Positions 49,850 through 57,998 are shown, counted from the stretch's first letter. The stretch is DNA of 64,000 nucleotides from an uncultured Propionibacteriaceae bacterium (GCA_938046585.1 CALIWR010000002.1:1-64000), one strand, 5' to 3'. The notes: a model not told the origin generated them from the letters alone. Translations and numbers: made by a program.

Positions 49850-50502
49850 GCGGTGGCTCGCTTCCTGATCGTCGCCTGGGTGACCGGGTCCGGATTGTCG
49901 GCCAGCTCGGAGTAGTGGACCGGGACCTCGTCGGCCCTGGTCTCGGAGAACAGGTCGAGCTGGTCGACGCCGTCGCTGCCCGCGGTCGACCACTCACGGG
50001 TGAACGTGCCGTTGCGGCCGGCCCTGTAGTCGACCCACTTGAGGGAGTCCAGGTCGGTCAGCGTGTTGCCGAGCACGATGTTGGTCTCCAGGATCGCGTC
50101 CACCGCGCTGGCGAATGCGGCCGTCGGCACCTTGGTGTTCATGTCGTTGTCCAGGTGGGACTGCAGCACGCTGCGCATCCGGTCCTTCGACTCGTCGACG
50201 TTGCTGGGATCGATGTCGATGGCGTAGATGCTGGCCAGCGCCCGCAGCAGCCGGTGCTCGTACTGCTGCTGGGAGCGGTAGCGCTCGGTGGTGACGAAGG
50301 CGATCTTGCGCTGGAGGATGGCCTCCAAGAAGTTGCCGGAGCCGCAGGCCGGTTCGAAGAACTTCCGATCGGTGTTTGCGGGGTCATTCTGGCCGGGGAA
50401 CATGTCGAGGACGAGGTCCAGCATGGCGTTGACCTCGCGCTCGTGCGTGTAGACCTCCGCCAGGTCGCGCACCCGCTGGCGCGTCTTGATCTGCGGTGCC
50501 AT
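49846..50502 (-). CDS. DNA methyltransferase-type SAM-binding protein, small polypeptide
   Basis: A 218-residue protein. The N-terminus TRQRVRDLAEVYTHEREVNAMLDLV is the motif X region seen before type I/IIG enzymes, KFFEPACGSGNFLEAIL (residues 47-63) is a canonical motif I, and YAIDIDPSNVDESKDRM the acidic strand after it. No NPPY is found within its length; the gene ends in a TGA that overlaps the next start. It therefore looks like a half-enzyme that needs the large polypeptide. It is the promoter-proximal gene of the five-gene unit; AAAGGACGGGG precedes ATG 50502. Confidence 0.75.
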   Translation of the reverse strand: MAPQIKTRQRVRDLAEVYTHEREVNAMLDLVLDMFPGQNDPANTDRKFFEPACGSGNFLEAILQRKIAFVTTERYRSQQQYEHRLLRALASIYAIDIDPSNVDESKDRMRSVLQSHLDNDMNTKVPTAAFASAVDAILETNIVLGNTLTDLDSLKWVDYRAGRNGTFTREWSTAGSDGVDQLDLFSETRADEVPVHYSELADNPDPVTQATIRKRATA

Positions 50503-50962
50503 CCCCGTCCTTTCCCGCTGTCCGGGATCACTCGATCTCGGACGCTCGCGGCCGACGTCGCCGAGCAGCCTCCGATGGCCGCCAGGTGCGTCTCATAATC
50601 CCTGTCCGCAATGAGAACTGTACCGTATTCCGACGGTTGACGATAGTGGACACCCCGGCGAGATGCCGACGAGGTACGGCCGAGGAAGCGGCCGAGCGGG
50701 CCGAGGAGTGTGCTGAGGCCGCCCAGGCCGCTCAGCGGGCGGCCGGTGATCCATGGCAACAAGGTCCGGCCTACGGCCGGACGGCTTCGCCCGGCCGGGC
50801 CTGACGGCCCGCCGGTCTCGCTCCCCTCTCTCGCAGGAGCACAGGCTGGGGCCGCAGGGAGAAGTTCGGTGTTCACCGCCAGATGTCAGCACCACCCATC
50901 CACCGCCCCTTCCGCGTGCTCTTCAGAGAGGGAGCGAGCGCAGCGAGCGACCGGGGAGGGGA

Positions 50963-50987
50963 CTCGGGGGCCCGGCGGGCCCCCGAG
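50963..50987. terminator. strong GC-rich hairpin in the intergenic region
   Basis: CTCGGGGGCCC (50963-50973), GGC, GGGCCCCCGAG (50977-50987): perfect 11-bp stem, three-base loop. No T tract on either strand. It could stop transcription from the primase side or be part of an origin. Confidence 0.5.
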
Positions 50988-51050
50988 CGTCCCAAGGTCC
51001 ACTCACCATCCCCGCAGGAGCACGGTCAGGGAGGGCTGCGAGGGTGGAAA

Positions 51051-51133
51051 GTGCAGTTTGTGCAGTTTGCAGCAGGAACTTTTCATACGCGCCCGCGTGA
51101 GAACATTGCCTCCCTAAACTGCACAAACTGCAC
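51051..51133. repeat. 18-bp inverted repeat built of tandem 9-mers
   Basis: Left arm GTGCAGTTTGTGCAGTTT (51051-51068) is two direct copies of GTGCAGTTT; right arm AAACTGCACAAACTGCAC (51116-51133) is its exact reverse complement. The 47-base centre is lower in GC than the flanks (CAGGAACTTTTCATACG). Four copies of one 9-mer arranged this way suggest binding of a dimeric or oligomeric protein, as at iteron origins or at a dual operator. Confidence 0.8.
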
Positions 51134-51200
51134 AACCCTTAGTCAGCGCGCTATTGGAGATGCGCGGCAGGCCGCCGCGAAGGGGCGATTCTGATGCGCG

Positions 51201-52859
51201 TCACCCCTCGAAGACGATCGGCCCGCTGGGATCATCCGGACGCGGACTGACGGCTGCGGCGATGCGCTTCTGGAGTTCCTCGTCGTCGCCAGAAGCGGTC
51301 GGAATGATCCAGCTCAGTCCCTTGCGGACCTTCCCCTTCGAAGTCTTCACGGCAGGGAAGCCGAGACGGTCGAGCGCCTCACCGAACCGCTTCCGGCCGA
51401 GCCAGAGACCTCTCGGGATGCCCTCCGTGTCGGCCCACATCTCATACCGCTGAAGCAGCGCGGTCGTCGTGTCACCATCCGCCGACGCCGTGTCGCACTC
51501 TGCCTCGATGAACTGGAGAACGTCGTCCTGCTCGGCGGCGTACTCGTCGGTCGCGGTCATGACCTCCGGGGGCTCTGTCATCCCCATCGAGAGATACGCC
51601 GCCAACCCGTCGACCAGCCAGGTGAGCACGGCCGAGGCGGCCAGCTCCAGCTTCTCCGGCAGGTGGGGGTCCTGGTCCTCCTTGGGGATGACGACCTCGA
51701 ACGGAATGACCCTCACGCGTGCCCACACCGCAGGATCATTCGCGGGCAGGCCGGGCAGGTGGTTGCACACCATCAAGCTGGTGTGGCTCGGTTCGAACTC
51801 GATCGGATCCTTCCGCAGGAGCCGGGCCGTCAGCTTGTCGCCGCCGCTGAGCCGCTTCAGTACGGAGGCCGACAGACGCGTGCCCTCCTCCATCTCGGAG
51901 ATCACGACGAACCGGGCGCCGCGCAGGTTGGCGAAGGCGGGGCTGGGTGCGTTGGGATCGGTCTTCACCTGCTCGAAGAGTCCCGGGGCTCCCGTGACGC
52001 CGTAGTCGCCCAAGGCATTCATGATCGCGCCGTAGGCGACGCCCTTGCCGTTGCGACCAGTGCCGATCGCGATGGGGAAGATGTGCTCGATCACCTTGCC
52101 GATCAACGTCAGCCCGCCCAGCCTCTGGAAGTACTCGCGCACCGACACCCGAGGGAGAACCTGGGTCAGGAAGTCATCCCAGAGCGCATCGTGGTGCCCC
52201 GGGACGTAGTCAGCACCGGCCACCTTCGTGATCAGGTCGCGAGGGTCGTGCTTCCGCAACTCCAGGGTGTGCAGATCGAGCACGCCGTTGCGGCAGTTGA
52301 ACAGGTACGGGTCGGCATCGAGCTGTTCGACGTCGACGCTGATGCCGGGCTGGGACGCGGCGAGTTGGAGAATGCCCTTGACGCCGCTGGCCTTCTCCAT
52401 GCCGATCAGTTCCCTGACCTGGGCTCCGTCGCGGTCGTCTGCCGCCTTGTGCTTCAAGGTGCGAAGCGTTGCCAGCACAGCGTTCTGCGCCCGCTGATCG
52501 CCCTTGTCGATGGCCCAGTGGGACTTCTTCCAGTAGTGCCACCCGAGGCCGTGCACGTAGATGAAGCGATTCAGGTTGGCCGCGGCGAACACGATGGCCA
52601 CCCGCGCCTGGTTGTCGTGGCCATTCGCCATCTCGGCGAGCTGGGAGCGAATCTCCGGCGTCGGGTCGCCCGCAAGCTCCTGGAGATGCTCCCGAACGGC
52701 TCGTGCCTCTGTCTCGTCAGCGGCCGACCCCGACGATGCGGTTGCCGGGCCCGGTTGACCCGGCGTACGATGAGAATCGTTCCCGAAAGGAGCACTCTGA
52801 AGATCTTCGTTGACTGCCGCCTCGACCTGCACGTCGGGGCGGCTTTCTTGTACGCTCAT
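51201..52859 (-). CDS. phage/plasmid P4-type primase-helicase
   Basis: A 552-residue protein from ATG 52859, one base after the stop of the Xis-like gene. The D5 N-terminal region (FNCRNGVLDLHTLELRKHDPRDLITKV) is followed by an SF3-type helicase with Walker A IAIGTGRNGKGV (residues 264-275), GARFVVISEMEEGTRLSASVLKRLSGGDKLTARLLRKD and SLMVCNHLPGLPANDPAVWARVRVIPF. This set is that of P4 alpha-like replication proteins that open an origin and unwind; a primase catalytic domain of the P4 kind is not evident in this length. It gives the element the means to replicate after excision or transfer. The long inverted repeat downstream could be its origin. Confidence 0.88.
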   Translation of the reverse strand: MSVQESRPDVQVEAAVNEDLQSAPFGNDSHRTPGQPGPATASSGSAADETEARAVREHLQELAGDPTPEIRSQLAEMANGHDNQARVAIVFAAANLNRFIYVHGLGWHYWKKSHWAIDKGDQRAQNAVLATLRTLKHKAADDRDGAQVRELIGMEKASGVKGILQLAASQPGISVDVEQLDADPYLFNCRNGVLDLHTLELRKHDPRDLITKVAGADYVPGHHDALWDDFLTQVLPRVSVREYFQRLGGLTLIGKVIEHIFPIAIGTGRNGKGVAYGAIMNALGDYGVTGAPGLFEQVKTDPNAPSPAFANLRGARFVVISEMEEGTRLSASVLKRLSGGDKLTARLLRKDPIEFEPSHTSLMVCNHLPGLPANDPAVWARVRVIPFEVVIPKEDQDPHLPEKLELAASAVLTWLVDGLAAYLSMGMTEPPEVMTATDEYAAEQDDVLQFIEAECDTASADGDTTTALLQRYEMWADTEGIPRGLWLGRKRFGEALDRLGFPAVKTSKGKVRKGLSWIIPTASGDDEELQKRIAAAVSPRPDDPSGPIVFEG

Positions 52860-52860
52860 C

Positions 52861-53187
52861 TCAGGCCACATCCTTCGTGGCGTCCATGCCGAGGATCGCC
52901 ATGACCTCCAGCTGCTTGCGGGCCGACACCTTCTTGAAGCGCTCGGCCAGCTCCTGGGCACGTCGCTCCATGGCGTACTCGTCGTCGGTCAGCAGGCGCG
53001 TCCTGGAAGCGCGCAGCTTCTCCAGATCAACCCGGGCGTAGTAGAGCTTGCGATCCCGGTAGAACCGGCGCAGGTGGCCCTGGCGGGCCCACTTGTTGAG
53101 GGCCGGGCGGGAAGCGTACTCCTCGATGGAGCGGGTGACGGAAAGGTACTCCTCGCCGTCGATCTCAATGATCCCGTCGTTGCTCAC
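52861..53187 (-). CDS. Xis-like / MerR-type helix-turn-helix protein
   Basis: A 108-residue protein from GTG 53187. The N-terminal 60 residues (EYLSVTRSIEEYASRPALNKWARQGHLRRFYRDRKLYYARVDLEKL) have the winged-helix plan of excisionases and plasmid/phage HTH_17-type regulators; the rest is helical. The position, just upstream of the primase and in front of a repeat-rich control region, fits a recombination directionality factor or a regulator of the primase. GGAAAGAAGA precedes the start. The call between Xis and regulator is open. Confidence 0.6.
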   Translation of the reverse strand: MSNDGIIEIDGEEYLSVTRSIEEYASRPALNKWARQGHLRRFYRDRKLYYARVDLEKLRASRTRLLTDDEYAMERRAQELAERFKKVSARKQLEVMAILGMDATKDVA

Positions 53188-53554
53188 GGCGGTCTTCTTT
53201 CCTCGTGGCCAGAGGAAGCGCAGCGTCAGTCCGGTGCGTAGACGGCCGAGAGGGCCAGCGAGAGACGGGTCCTGGACATGCCCAGTTCCCAGCGAGATTC
53301 GGGTCCTGAGGGTTCCGGCCCCAGTTCCCAGCGTGAGTCGCCATGGCCTTCACCGAGGCCATGGAATCCGAGGTAGCCACGTTCACTCTCGGATTCGCTG
53401 TGTGATGCTCCGAATCCTACCGCACCCACCTAATCGGTAGCAACCCAGATCACCTGCTCCTTGTTGCTACGCCGTGGGGCTCAGACGCTCAACGGTTTCG
53501 GAACTCGGTCGAATTCCGTACCGGGCTGACCTCTGGAGGCAAGAGATAAGTCAG
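53188..53554. other. repeat-rich control region upstream of the Xis-like gene
   Basis: No gene. It holds a 14-bp direct repeat CCCAGTTCCCAGCG at 53281-53294 and 53320-53333; a CCATGGCC/GGCCATGG inverted repeat (53341-53364); and a 9-bp inverted repeat GAATCCGAG (53364-53372) / CTCGGATTC (53388-53396). It probably holds the promoter and binding sites of the Xis-like protein. GC falls toward 53.5 kb. Confidence 0.6.
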
Positions 53555-54696
53555 GTGGCTCTTTGTGATCTCGGGATCGACGAGCAGGCCGAATCTGGTG
53601 AGGACCCCTCGTACCTGACTCGGCAACTGATCACCTAAATCGGGAACAAGCGTGGTCTCGCCGGGGCAATCGGGCAGGCCGTGATCGACATGCGCAGCAG
53701 GCTGGGTGGGCGGAGACTTAGATCCGTCGATTTGTTCGCAGGATCTGGATTCCTTGCGCGGCTCATGAAGAAGCACTCGTCATTGGTTGTATCAAATGAT
53801 CTTGAATTGTATGCACAGGCGATTGGTGAATGTTTCTTAGCTGATCATGATGAGGCTTTTTTGATGAGGCTAGGCGGCACGCCGAACGCCTCAATCGTGC
53901 CGCTCTCGATGGAGCATCTCACGACGGCTTCATCCGAGAAATCTACTCGCCTGCAGACGATCGAAATATCAAGATCGACGAGCGGGTATTCTATACCAAT
54001 GATAATGCACGCCGTTTGGATTTTTATATCCAAGAATTAGCGCTTCTGCCTGCCGGGATTCGTTCCTTGCTTCTTGGCCCTTTGCTGTCGAGCGCTTCGG
54101 TGCACGCGAATACAGGCGGGGTTTTCAAGGGATTCTATAAGGATAAGAACACTGGGATTGGAAAATTTGGTGCGACAGCCGGCGATGCTATGGGTCGCAT
54201 CCTTGCTCCGATAACTCTCGAACCTCCTGTTCAGAGTATCTTCCGGTCAGGTCACAAGGTATTTCGACGCGATGCCAATGAACTTGCTTCAGAATAGTGT
54301 GGTTTCGATCTCGTCTATATTGATCCGCCGTACAACCAGCATCCCTACGGTTCCAACTACTTCATGCTCAACCTCCTGGTGAATTACGAGCGGCCGGAGG
54401 AAATCAGTCGTGTTTCCGGTATCCCCATCGGATGGAATCGTTCTGGGTACAATGTAAAGAGGCGGTCACTGTCGCTTCTAACTGATCTTTTTGAGAAGAT
54501 TTCTGCGCGGTTCCTCCTGGTGTCCTTCAGTTCTGAGGGGTATGTCTCCACTGAAGAAATCAAGGATGCTCTGAAAAGCCACGGTTGTGTGGACGAGAGA
54601 GTCTTGAAATATAATACCTATCGCGCCGGCAGGAATTTGCGAGATCGTTCGATCCATGTGAACGAATATTCATTCCTGCTTGATAGAGAGGGCTAA
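53555..54696 (+). pseudogene. D12-class adenine methyltransferase, multiply disrupted
   Basis: Joined, the pieces give about 380 residues with the D12/Dam-like pattern: RQLIT(Y)IGNKRGLAGAIGQAVID at the start, RSVDLFAGSGFLARLMKK (motif I), GFIREIYSPADDRNIKIDERVFYTNDNARRLDFY and FDLVYIDPPYNQHPYG (motif IV DPPY). Three lesions are seen: TAA at 53636-53638 where Tyr of the YIGNK motif should be, a frameshift at the T6 run 53857-53862, and TAG at 54295-54297 before CGFDLVYIDPPY. The start is probably GTG 53555. Codon use and GC are clearly lower than the neighbours, so it came from another source. A matching restriction gene is not identifiable in the next 450 bases. Confidence 0.85.
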
Positions 54697-55138
54697 GTGG
54701 CAGGCGGCGATGGCACGGAAAACACGACTACGGCAGAATCGCTATAGGATCGTCATCAATGAGACTTCATCAAATCAAGAAGACCATTGCGATGTTTGGT
54801 GAACTCAATCAGGTAAACATTATTCCTGAAGGGGAAGAAGGGTTATTTAATATGAGGTAGCTTCTTTTTCCGGCTAGAACCATGGTCTACGAAAGAGATG
54901 TCCGACATCATGTTTGATATCGGAAGTCGTGCGATTCATTATTACTTCGCCAAGTTCGGAGACGGCGCTTTCAAAATGATGGGCGATTGATTCCCTCTCC
55001 CGTAGAGACCGCAGGTTATCTGGAATTTTCAATATGATCGTTATGGCAGTGGTGAATCGGATGCGTCCAATGTCTAATGCGATGAGTGGGGGCCGGTCCC
55101 TCCTGATGACCAATGGTGGGGTCCCGGTGGCGTAGGTC
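54697..55138. other. 442-bp AT-richer stretch, gene debris
   Basis: Holds an in-frame 33-codon piece (54759-54860, MRLHQIKKTIAMFGELN then EGEEGLFNMR) and another frame beginning MARKTRLRQNRYRIVI at 54710, both short. A minus-strand frame (54874-55100) reads IALDIGRIRFTTAITIILKI without a recognisable family. It looks like the remains of a gene such as the restriction partner of the methyltransferase; nothing intact was seen. Confidence 0.4.
55126..55135 (+). other. candidate right attachment core (GGTGGCGTAG)
   Basis: Same 10-mer as at 39313-39322. The TAG within it (55133-55135) is the in-frame stop just before the truncated vapC frame, so the element or debris ends where vapC homology begins. 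Confidence 0.3.
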
Positions 55139-55366
55139 GAACAACCCGTGAGCGAAGCCATGCCGTATCTGCGGCCCCTCGATGCGTTGCATCTCGAGGC
55201 GGCGATCTCGATCGTTGCCGCTGTTGTCCTCACCTATGACCGCTGGTTCAGCGGGGCTGTCCGCTCGGTCGAGCTTGCGACGATCGCTCCTGAGGTGCCC
55301 GAATATGTTCAGATCAAGCATCGCCGCACATGGTGGGGTGAGGTGAGGCTAGCCTATCTCATATGA
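55136..55366 (+). pseudogene. VapC-type PIN-domain toxin, C-terminal fragment
   Basis: About 50 codons after a TAG (55133) encode VEQPVSEAMPYLRPLDALHLEA and VVLTYDRWFSGAVRSVELATIAPE, the C-terminal third of a PIN-domain RNase toxin with the LDALHL and TYD motifs. The N-terminal catalytic Asp half is absent, so it is a remnant. The frame then runs into the feoA control region and stops at 55366. No antitoxin is adjacent. It probably marks the old chromosomal sequence at the right side of the element. Confidence 0.65.
55339..55357 (+). promoter_or_regulatory. DtxR/IdeR-type iron box before feoA
   Basis: TGAGGTGAGGCTAGCCTAT matches the iron-box consensus TTAGGTTAGGCTAACCTAA at 15 of 19 positions, and ends five bases before ATG 55363. 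Iron-loaded DtxR/IdeR would repress feoABC. The short distance suggests a very short leader or a leaderless transcript. Confidence 0.75.
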
Positions 55367-55581
55367 ATCTTCGAGAAGCTCCTGAACATCAGCCGCTGAC
55401 GATCGCGAACCTCCAACCGGGCAGTGCCGACGAGGAACGGGATTTGCGGCACCTGGGACTGCGGTCCGGGGCCACGATCGAGGTGCTGCGCCGGACCACC
55501 GGTGGCGGGCGGATCATCGCCGTCGAAGGTGGCAGGGTGGCGATGGGCCGTGATCTGCTGGAACAGGTGACCGTGTCATGA
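55363..55581 (+). CDS. feoA: ferrous iron transport protein A
   Basis: A 72-residue SH3-like protein: LTIANLQPGSADEERDLRHLGLRSGATIEVLRRTTGGGRIIAVEGGRVAMGRDLLEQVTV. It assists the FeoB channel-type transporter at the inner face of the membrane. It starts at ATG 55363 six bases after the iron box, and its TGA overlaps the feoB ATG (ATGA, 55578-55581). Size and pattern are standard. Confidence 0.95.
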   Translation: MNLREAPEHQPLTIANLQPGSADEERDLRHLGLRSGATIEVLRRTTGGGRIIAVEGGRVAMGRDLLEQVTVS

Positions 55582-57566
55582 GCTTGCGCAAGAACACCTC
55601 GTCGGTGCTGCAGAAACCGTGCTGCGCGTCGGCGCCGGACGTCTCCGCTGGTGGCAGTGCGCCCACCATCGCGCTGGTCGGGGCGCCCAACGTCGGCAAA
55701 TCGACCCTTTTCAATGCCCTTACCGGGGCCCGGATCACCATGGGCAACTGGCCGGGTACCACCGTCGAGGTGGCCCGTGGGGTCTGGCACTACCAGCACC
55801 GGCACGCAGAAAGCTGTTGCGAGCACGCCGAGCCCGAGCTGCGCAAGGCCACGGTGATCGACCTGCCCGGCGCGTACGGACTGAGCGATGCCACCAGCTC
55901 CGACCAGGCCTTGACCCGGCAAGTGCTGCTGGAAGTCCCGGCCGCCGAAGCGCCGGACCTGACCGTGGCAGTGGTCGATGCCGCCCACCTGTCGCGCAGC
56001 CTGCGCCTGGTCGCGGAACTGCGGGAGCGCCCGACCCGGCTGGTGGTGGTGCTGAGCATGCTCGACGTAGCCGACAAGCATGGCCTCCAGATCGACACCG
56101 ACCCCCTGGCGGAGGCTCTCGGCTGCCCGGTGGTCCGGATCGACCCGCGTCACCGCCGGGGACTCGATGAGCTGGCCCAGGTCGTCAGCGACACCCTGAG
56201 CGCTGCGGCGTTGCCTGCGCGCAGCGTCGGGACCGTTGACCAGGACGACGAACTCGCCGTCGCCGACGAACGCTTCGACTGGGTCGACCAGGTGGTCCGG
56301 GCCGCGGTCACTGACAACGGGGCCGACCGGCGCCGCTGGAGCGACCGGATCGACGCCTACGCCACCGGCCCCTTCTTCGGCCCGCTGCTCTTCCTGGCCG
56401 TGATGTGGCTGGTTTTCCAGCTGACGACCACCGTCGCCAAGCCACTCCAAGATGGGCTGGACAGCCTGTTCAGCGGCCCGGTCGCGGACGGCGTCAAGGC
56501 CGCGGTGGCCGCCGCTGGACTAGCGGACACCTGGGTCGAGGGATTGCTCGTCGACGGACTAGTGGCCGGGGTCGGAACCCTGCTGACCTTCACTCCGCTG
56601 ATGGCGATCATGTTCGTCCTGCTGGCGCTGCTGGAGGACTCCGGGTACATGGCCCGCGCGGCGGTAGTGGCTGACCGCACCATGGCCCGGCTGGGACTGC
56701 CCGGCAAGGCCTTCCTGCCGCTGATCGTCGGCTTCGGCTGCAATGTGCCAGCGATCTCGGCGACCCGGATCCTGTCCTCACCCCAGCAGCGGATCCTGAC
56801 CGCGCTGCTGGTCCCGTTCACCTCCTGCAGCGCCCGGCTCACCGTGTACGTGATGCTGGCCTCGGTCTTCTTCGACAAGTGGGCCGGGACCGCAGTCTTC
56901 TTGATGTACCTGACCTCGATCCTGCTGGTAGTGGCGACCGGTTTCCTGCTGCGCACAACCCTGTGGCGCACTATGGGCAGCGAGCCACTGCTGATCGACC
57001 TGCCCCCGTACCAGGTGCCGACCCTACGGCTTACCGCCAGCGTCGCCTGGACCCGGCTGCTCGGCTTCCTCAAGACCGCATCCGGGATCATCGTGGCTAC
57101 CGTCATCGTGGTCTGGCTACTGCAGTCGATCCCAGTCGGCGCGGGTGAATTCGGCCAGGTAGAGCCGGCCGACAGCGTGTACGGGGCACTGGCTCAGGCG
57201 ATAGCACCGATCTTCGGCCCGGCCGGTTTCGCGACCTGGCAGACCGTGTCGGCGCTGGTAGTCGGCTTCGTGGCGAAGGAGGCCGTGATCTCGTCTTGGG
57301 CCCAGACCTACGCCTCCTCCGAGGAGCAGGCCGAGCTGGGCGAGCACCTGCGCAATGCTTTCGAGCAGTCCTCCGGCGGGCACCCGATGGCGGCCGTGGC
57401 CGCGTTCATGGTCTTTATGCTGGCTTACACCCCGTGCGTGGCGACCCTGGCTGCGCAGCAGCGGGAGGTTGGGCTGCGGTGGACCCTGTTCGGGGTCGCG
57501 ATCCAATTGGTGGTGGCGTACGTGCTGGCGGTGGCGGTCTTCCAGATCGGATGTCTGCTCGGATGA
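55578..57566 (+). CDS. feoB: ferrous iron transport protein B
   Basis: A 662-residue Fe(II) transporter. The cytosolic G domain has G1 GAPNVGKST, G2 GNWPGTTVE, G3 DLPGAYGL and a G4 in which LSMLDVADK replaces the common NMxD. The membrane part has two Gate motifs: LPLIVGFGCNVPAISATRIL and, in the second half, GFVAKEAVISSWAQTY and MLAYTPCVATLA. The first 40 residues and residues 80-90 are Cys-rich (QKPCCAS, ESCCEH), as in other actinobacterial FeoB. It imports ferrous iron and is expected to be induced when iron is low. Both ends overlap its neighbours by ATGA. Confidence 0.96.
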   Translation: MSLRKNTSSVLQKPCCASAPDVSAGGSAPTIALVGAPNVGKSTLFNALTGARITMGNWPGTTVEVARGVWHYQHRHAESCCEHAEPELRKATVIDLPGAYGLSDATSSDQALTRQVLLEVPAAEAPDLTVAVVDAAHLSRSLRLVAELRERPTRLVVVLSMLDVADKHGLQIDTDPLAEALGCPVVRIDPRHRRGLDELAQVVSDTLSAAALPARSVGTVDQDDELAVADERFDWVDQVVRAAVTDNGADRRRWSDRIDAYATGPFFGPLLFLAVMWLVFQLTTTVAKPLQDGLDSLFSGPVADGVKAAVAAAGLADTWVEGLLVDGLVAGVGTLLTFTPLMAIMFVLLALLEDSGYMARAAVVADRTMARLGLPGKAFLPLIVGFGCNVPAISATRILSSPQQRILTALLVPFTSCSARLTVYVMLASVFFDKWAGTAVFLMYLTSILLVVATGFLLRTTLWRTMGSEPLLIDLPPYQVPTLRLTASVAWTRLLGFLKTASGIIVATVIVVWLLQSIPVGAGEFGQVEPADSVYGALAQAIAPIFGPAGFATWQTVSALVVGFVAKEAVISSWAQTYASSEEQAELGEHLRNAFEQSSGGHPMAAVAAFMVFMLAYTPCVATLAAQQREVGLRWTLFGVAIQLVVAYVLAVAVFQIGCLLG

Positions 57567-57826
57567 GCGGCTCCTTGAGCCGGGTGCTGACGGTGATCGG
57601 GCAGGGTGCCCGATCCACCGCTGAGATCGCGGCGCGGACTGGGTTGGACGCCCGTACCGTGACCGACGCCGTCGAGCATCTGGTGGTGATGGGACGGCTG
57701 GAGCCTTCCTCGATCTCGGCCGGCTGCCCGGCCGGCGGCTGCGGTGGCTGCCCCAGCCATGGCCCCGGGCAGACAGGCTGCTCCAGCCGCGGACTGGTGA
57801 CTTTTCAGCTCACCAACCGGTCGTGA
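57563..57826 (+). CDS. feoC: FeoC-like winged-helix protein with Cys cluster
   Basis: An 87-residue protein from ATG 57563, overlapping the feoB stop. The N-terminal 50 residues form a winged helix (VLTVIGQGARSTAEIAARTGLDARTVTDAVEHLVVMGRLE) and the C-terminus has five Cys in CPAGGCGGCPSH and GCSS, like FeoC proteins that bind an iron-sulfur or iron ion and control Feo stability or transcription. Its length is normal for the family. No ribosome site beyond the overlap. Confidence 0.85.
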   Translation: MSGSLSRVLTVIGQGARSTAEIAARTGLDARTVTDAVEHLVVMGRLEPSSISAGCPAGGCGGCPSHGPGQTGCSSRGLVTFQLTNRS

Positions 57827-57998
57827 TCTGCATCCATCAAGCCATGTGGCCGTTTCTCCTTCTGCGTGGAGAAGGCGATGAGCGGTGTAGCGGTCGTGTC
57901 GAAGAGCGCCGTAATGAGTTCGCCGAACCTCTCGGGGGTGGTGGATTCATAGCGGATGTCACTGCCGAGAGCCTGGGTCGCGGCGTAGACTCCGCCGG

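Larger units (their letters stand above)
50503..51200. other. 698-bp non-coding region between the primase and R-M genes
   Basis: No convincing frame; short overlapping ones are GC-skew artefacts. It holds a stem-loop (50963-50987) and a long inverted repeat with tandem 9-mers (51051-51133), given separately, and probably the promoter for the minus-strand R-M operon. Candidate roles are a replication origin for the primase, a dual promoter, or both. Confidence 0.6.
39237..55138. mobile_element. integrated mobilizable element (IME-like), about 16 kb
   Basis: From the ychF stop to the vapC fragment lies a block with its own integrase, antirestriction, mobilization, restriction-modification and replication genes, unlike the housekeeping genes on both sides. 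Gene content: serine integrase, ArdA, relaxase/MobC, coiled-coil proteins, resolvase, helicase-nuclease and two methyltransferases, P4-type primase, Xis-like. There are no mating-pair (T4SS or FtsK-like) genes, so transfer would need a helper. Ends are not proven: a shared 10-mer is given separately. The right 1.6 kb is much richer in AT than the rest. Confidence 0.75.

Noticed and set aside
53281..53333. Two 14-bp repeats as a CRISPR array
   Set aside because: Only two copies, no further units, no cas genes anywhere in the window.
55148..55366. 72-codon frame as an intact small gene
   Set aside because: It has only the C-terminal third of a PIN domain and runs through the feoA iron box.
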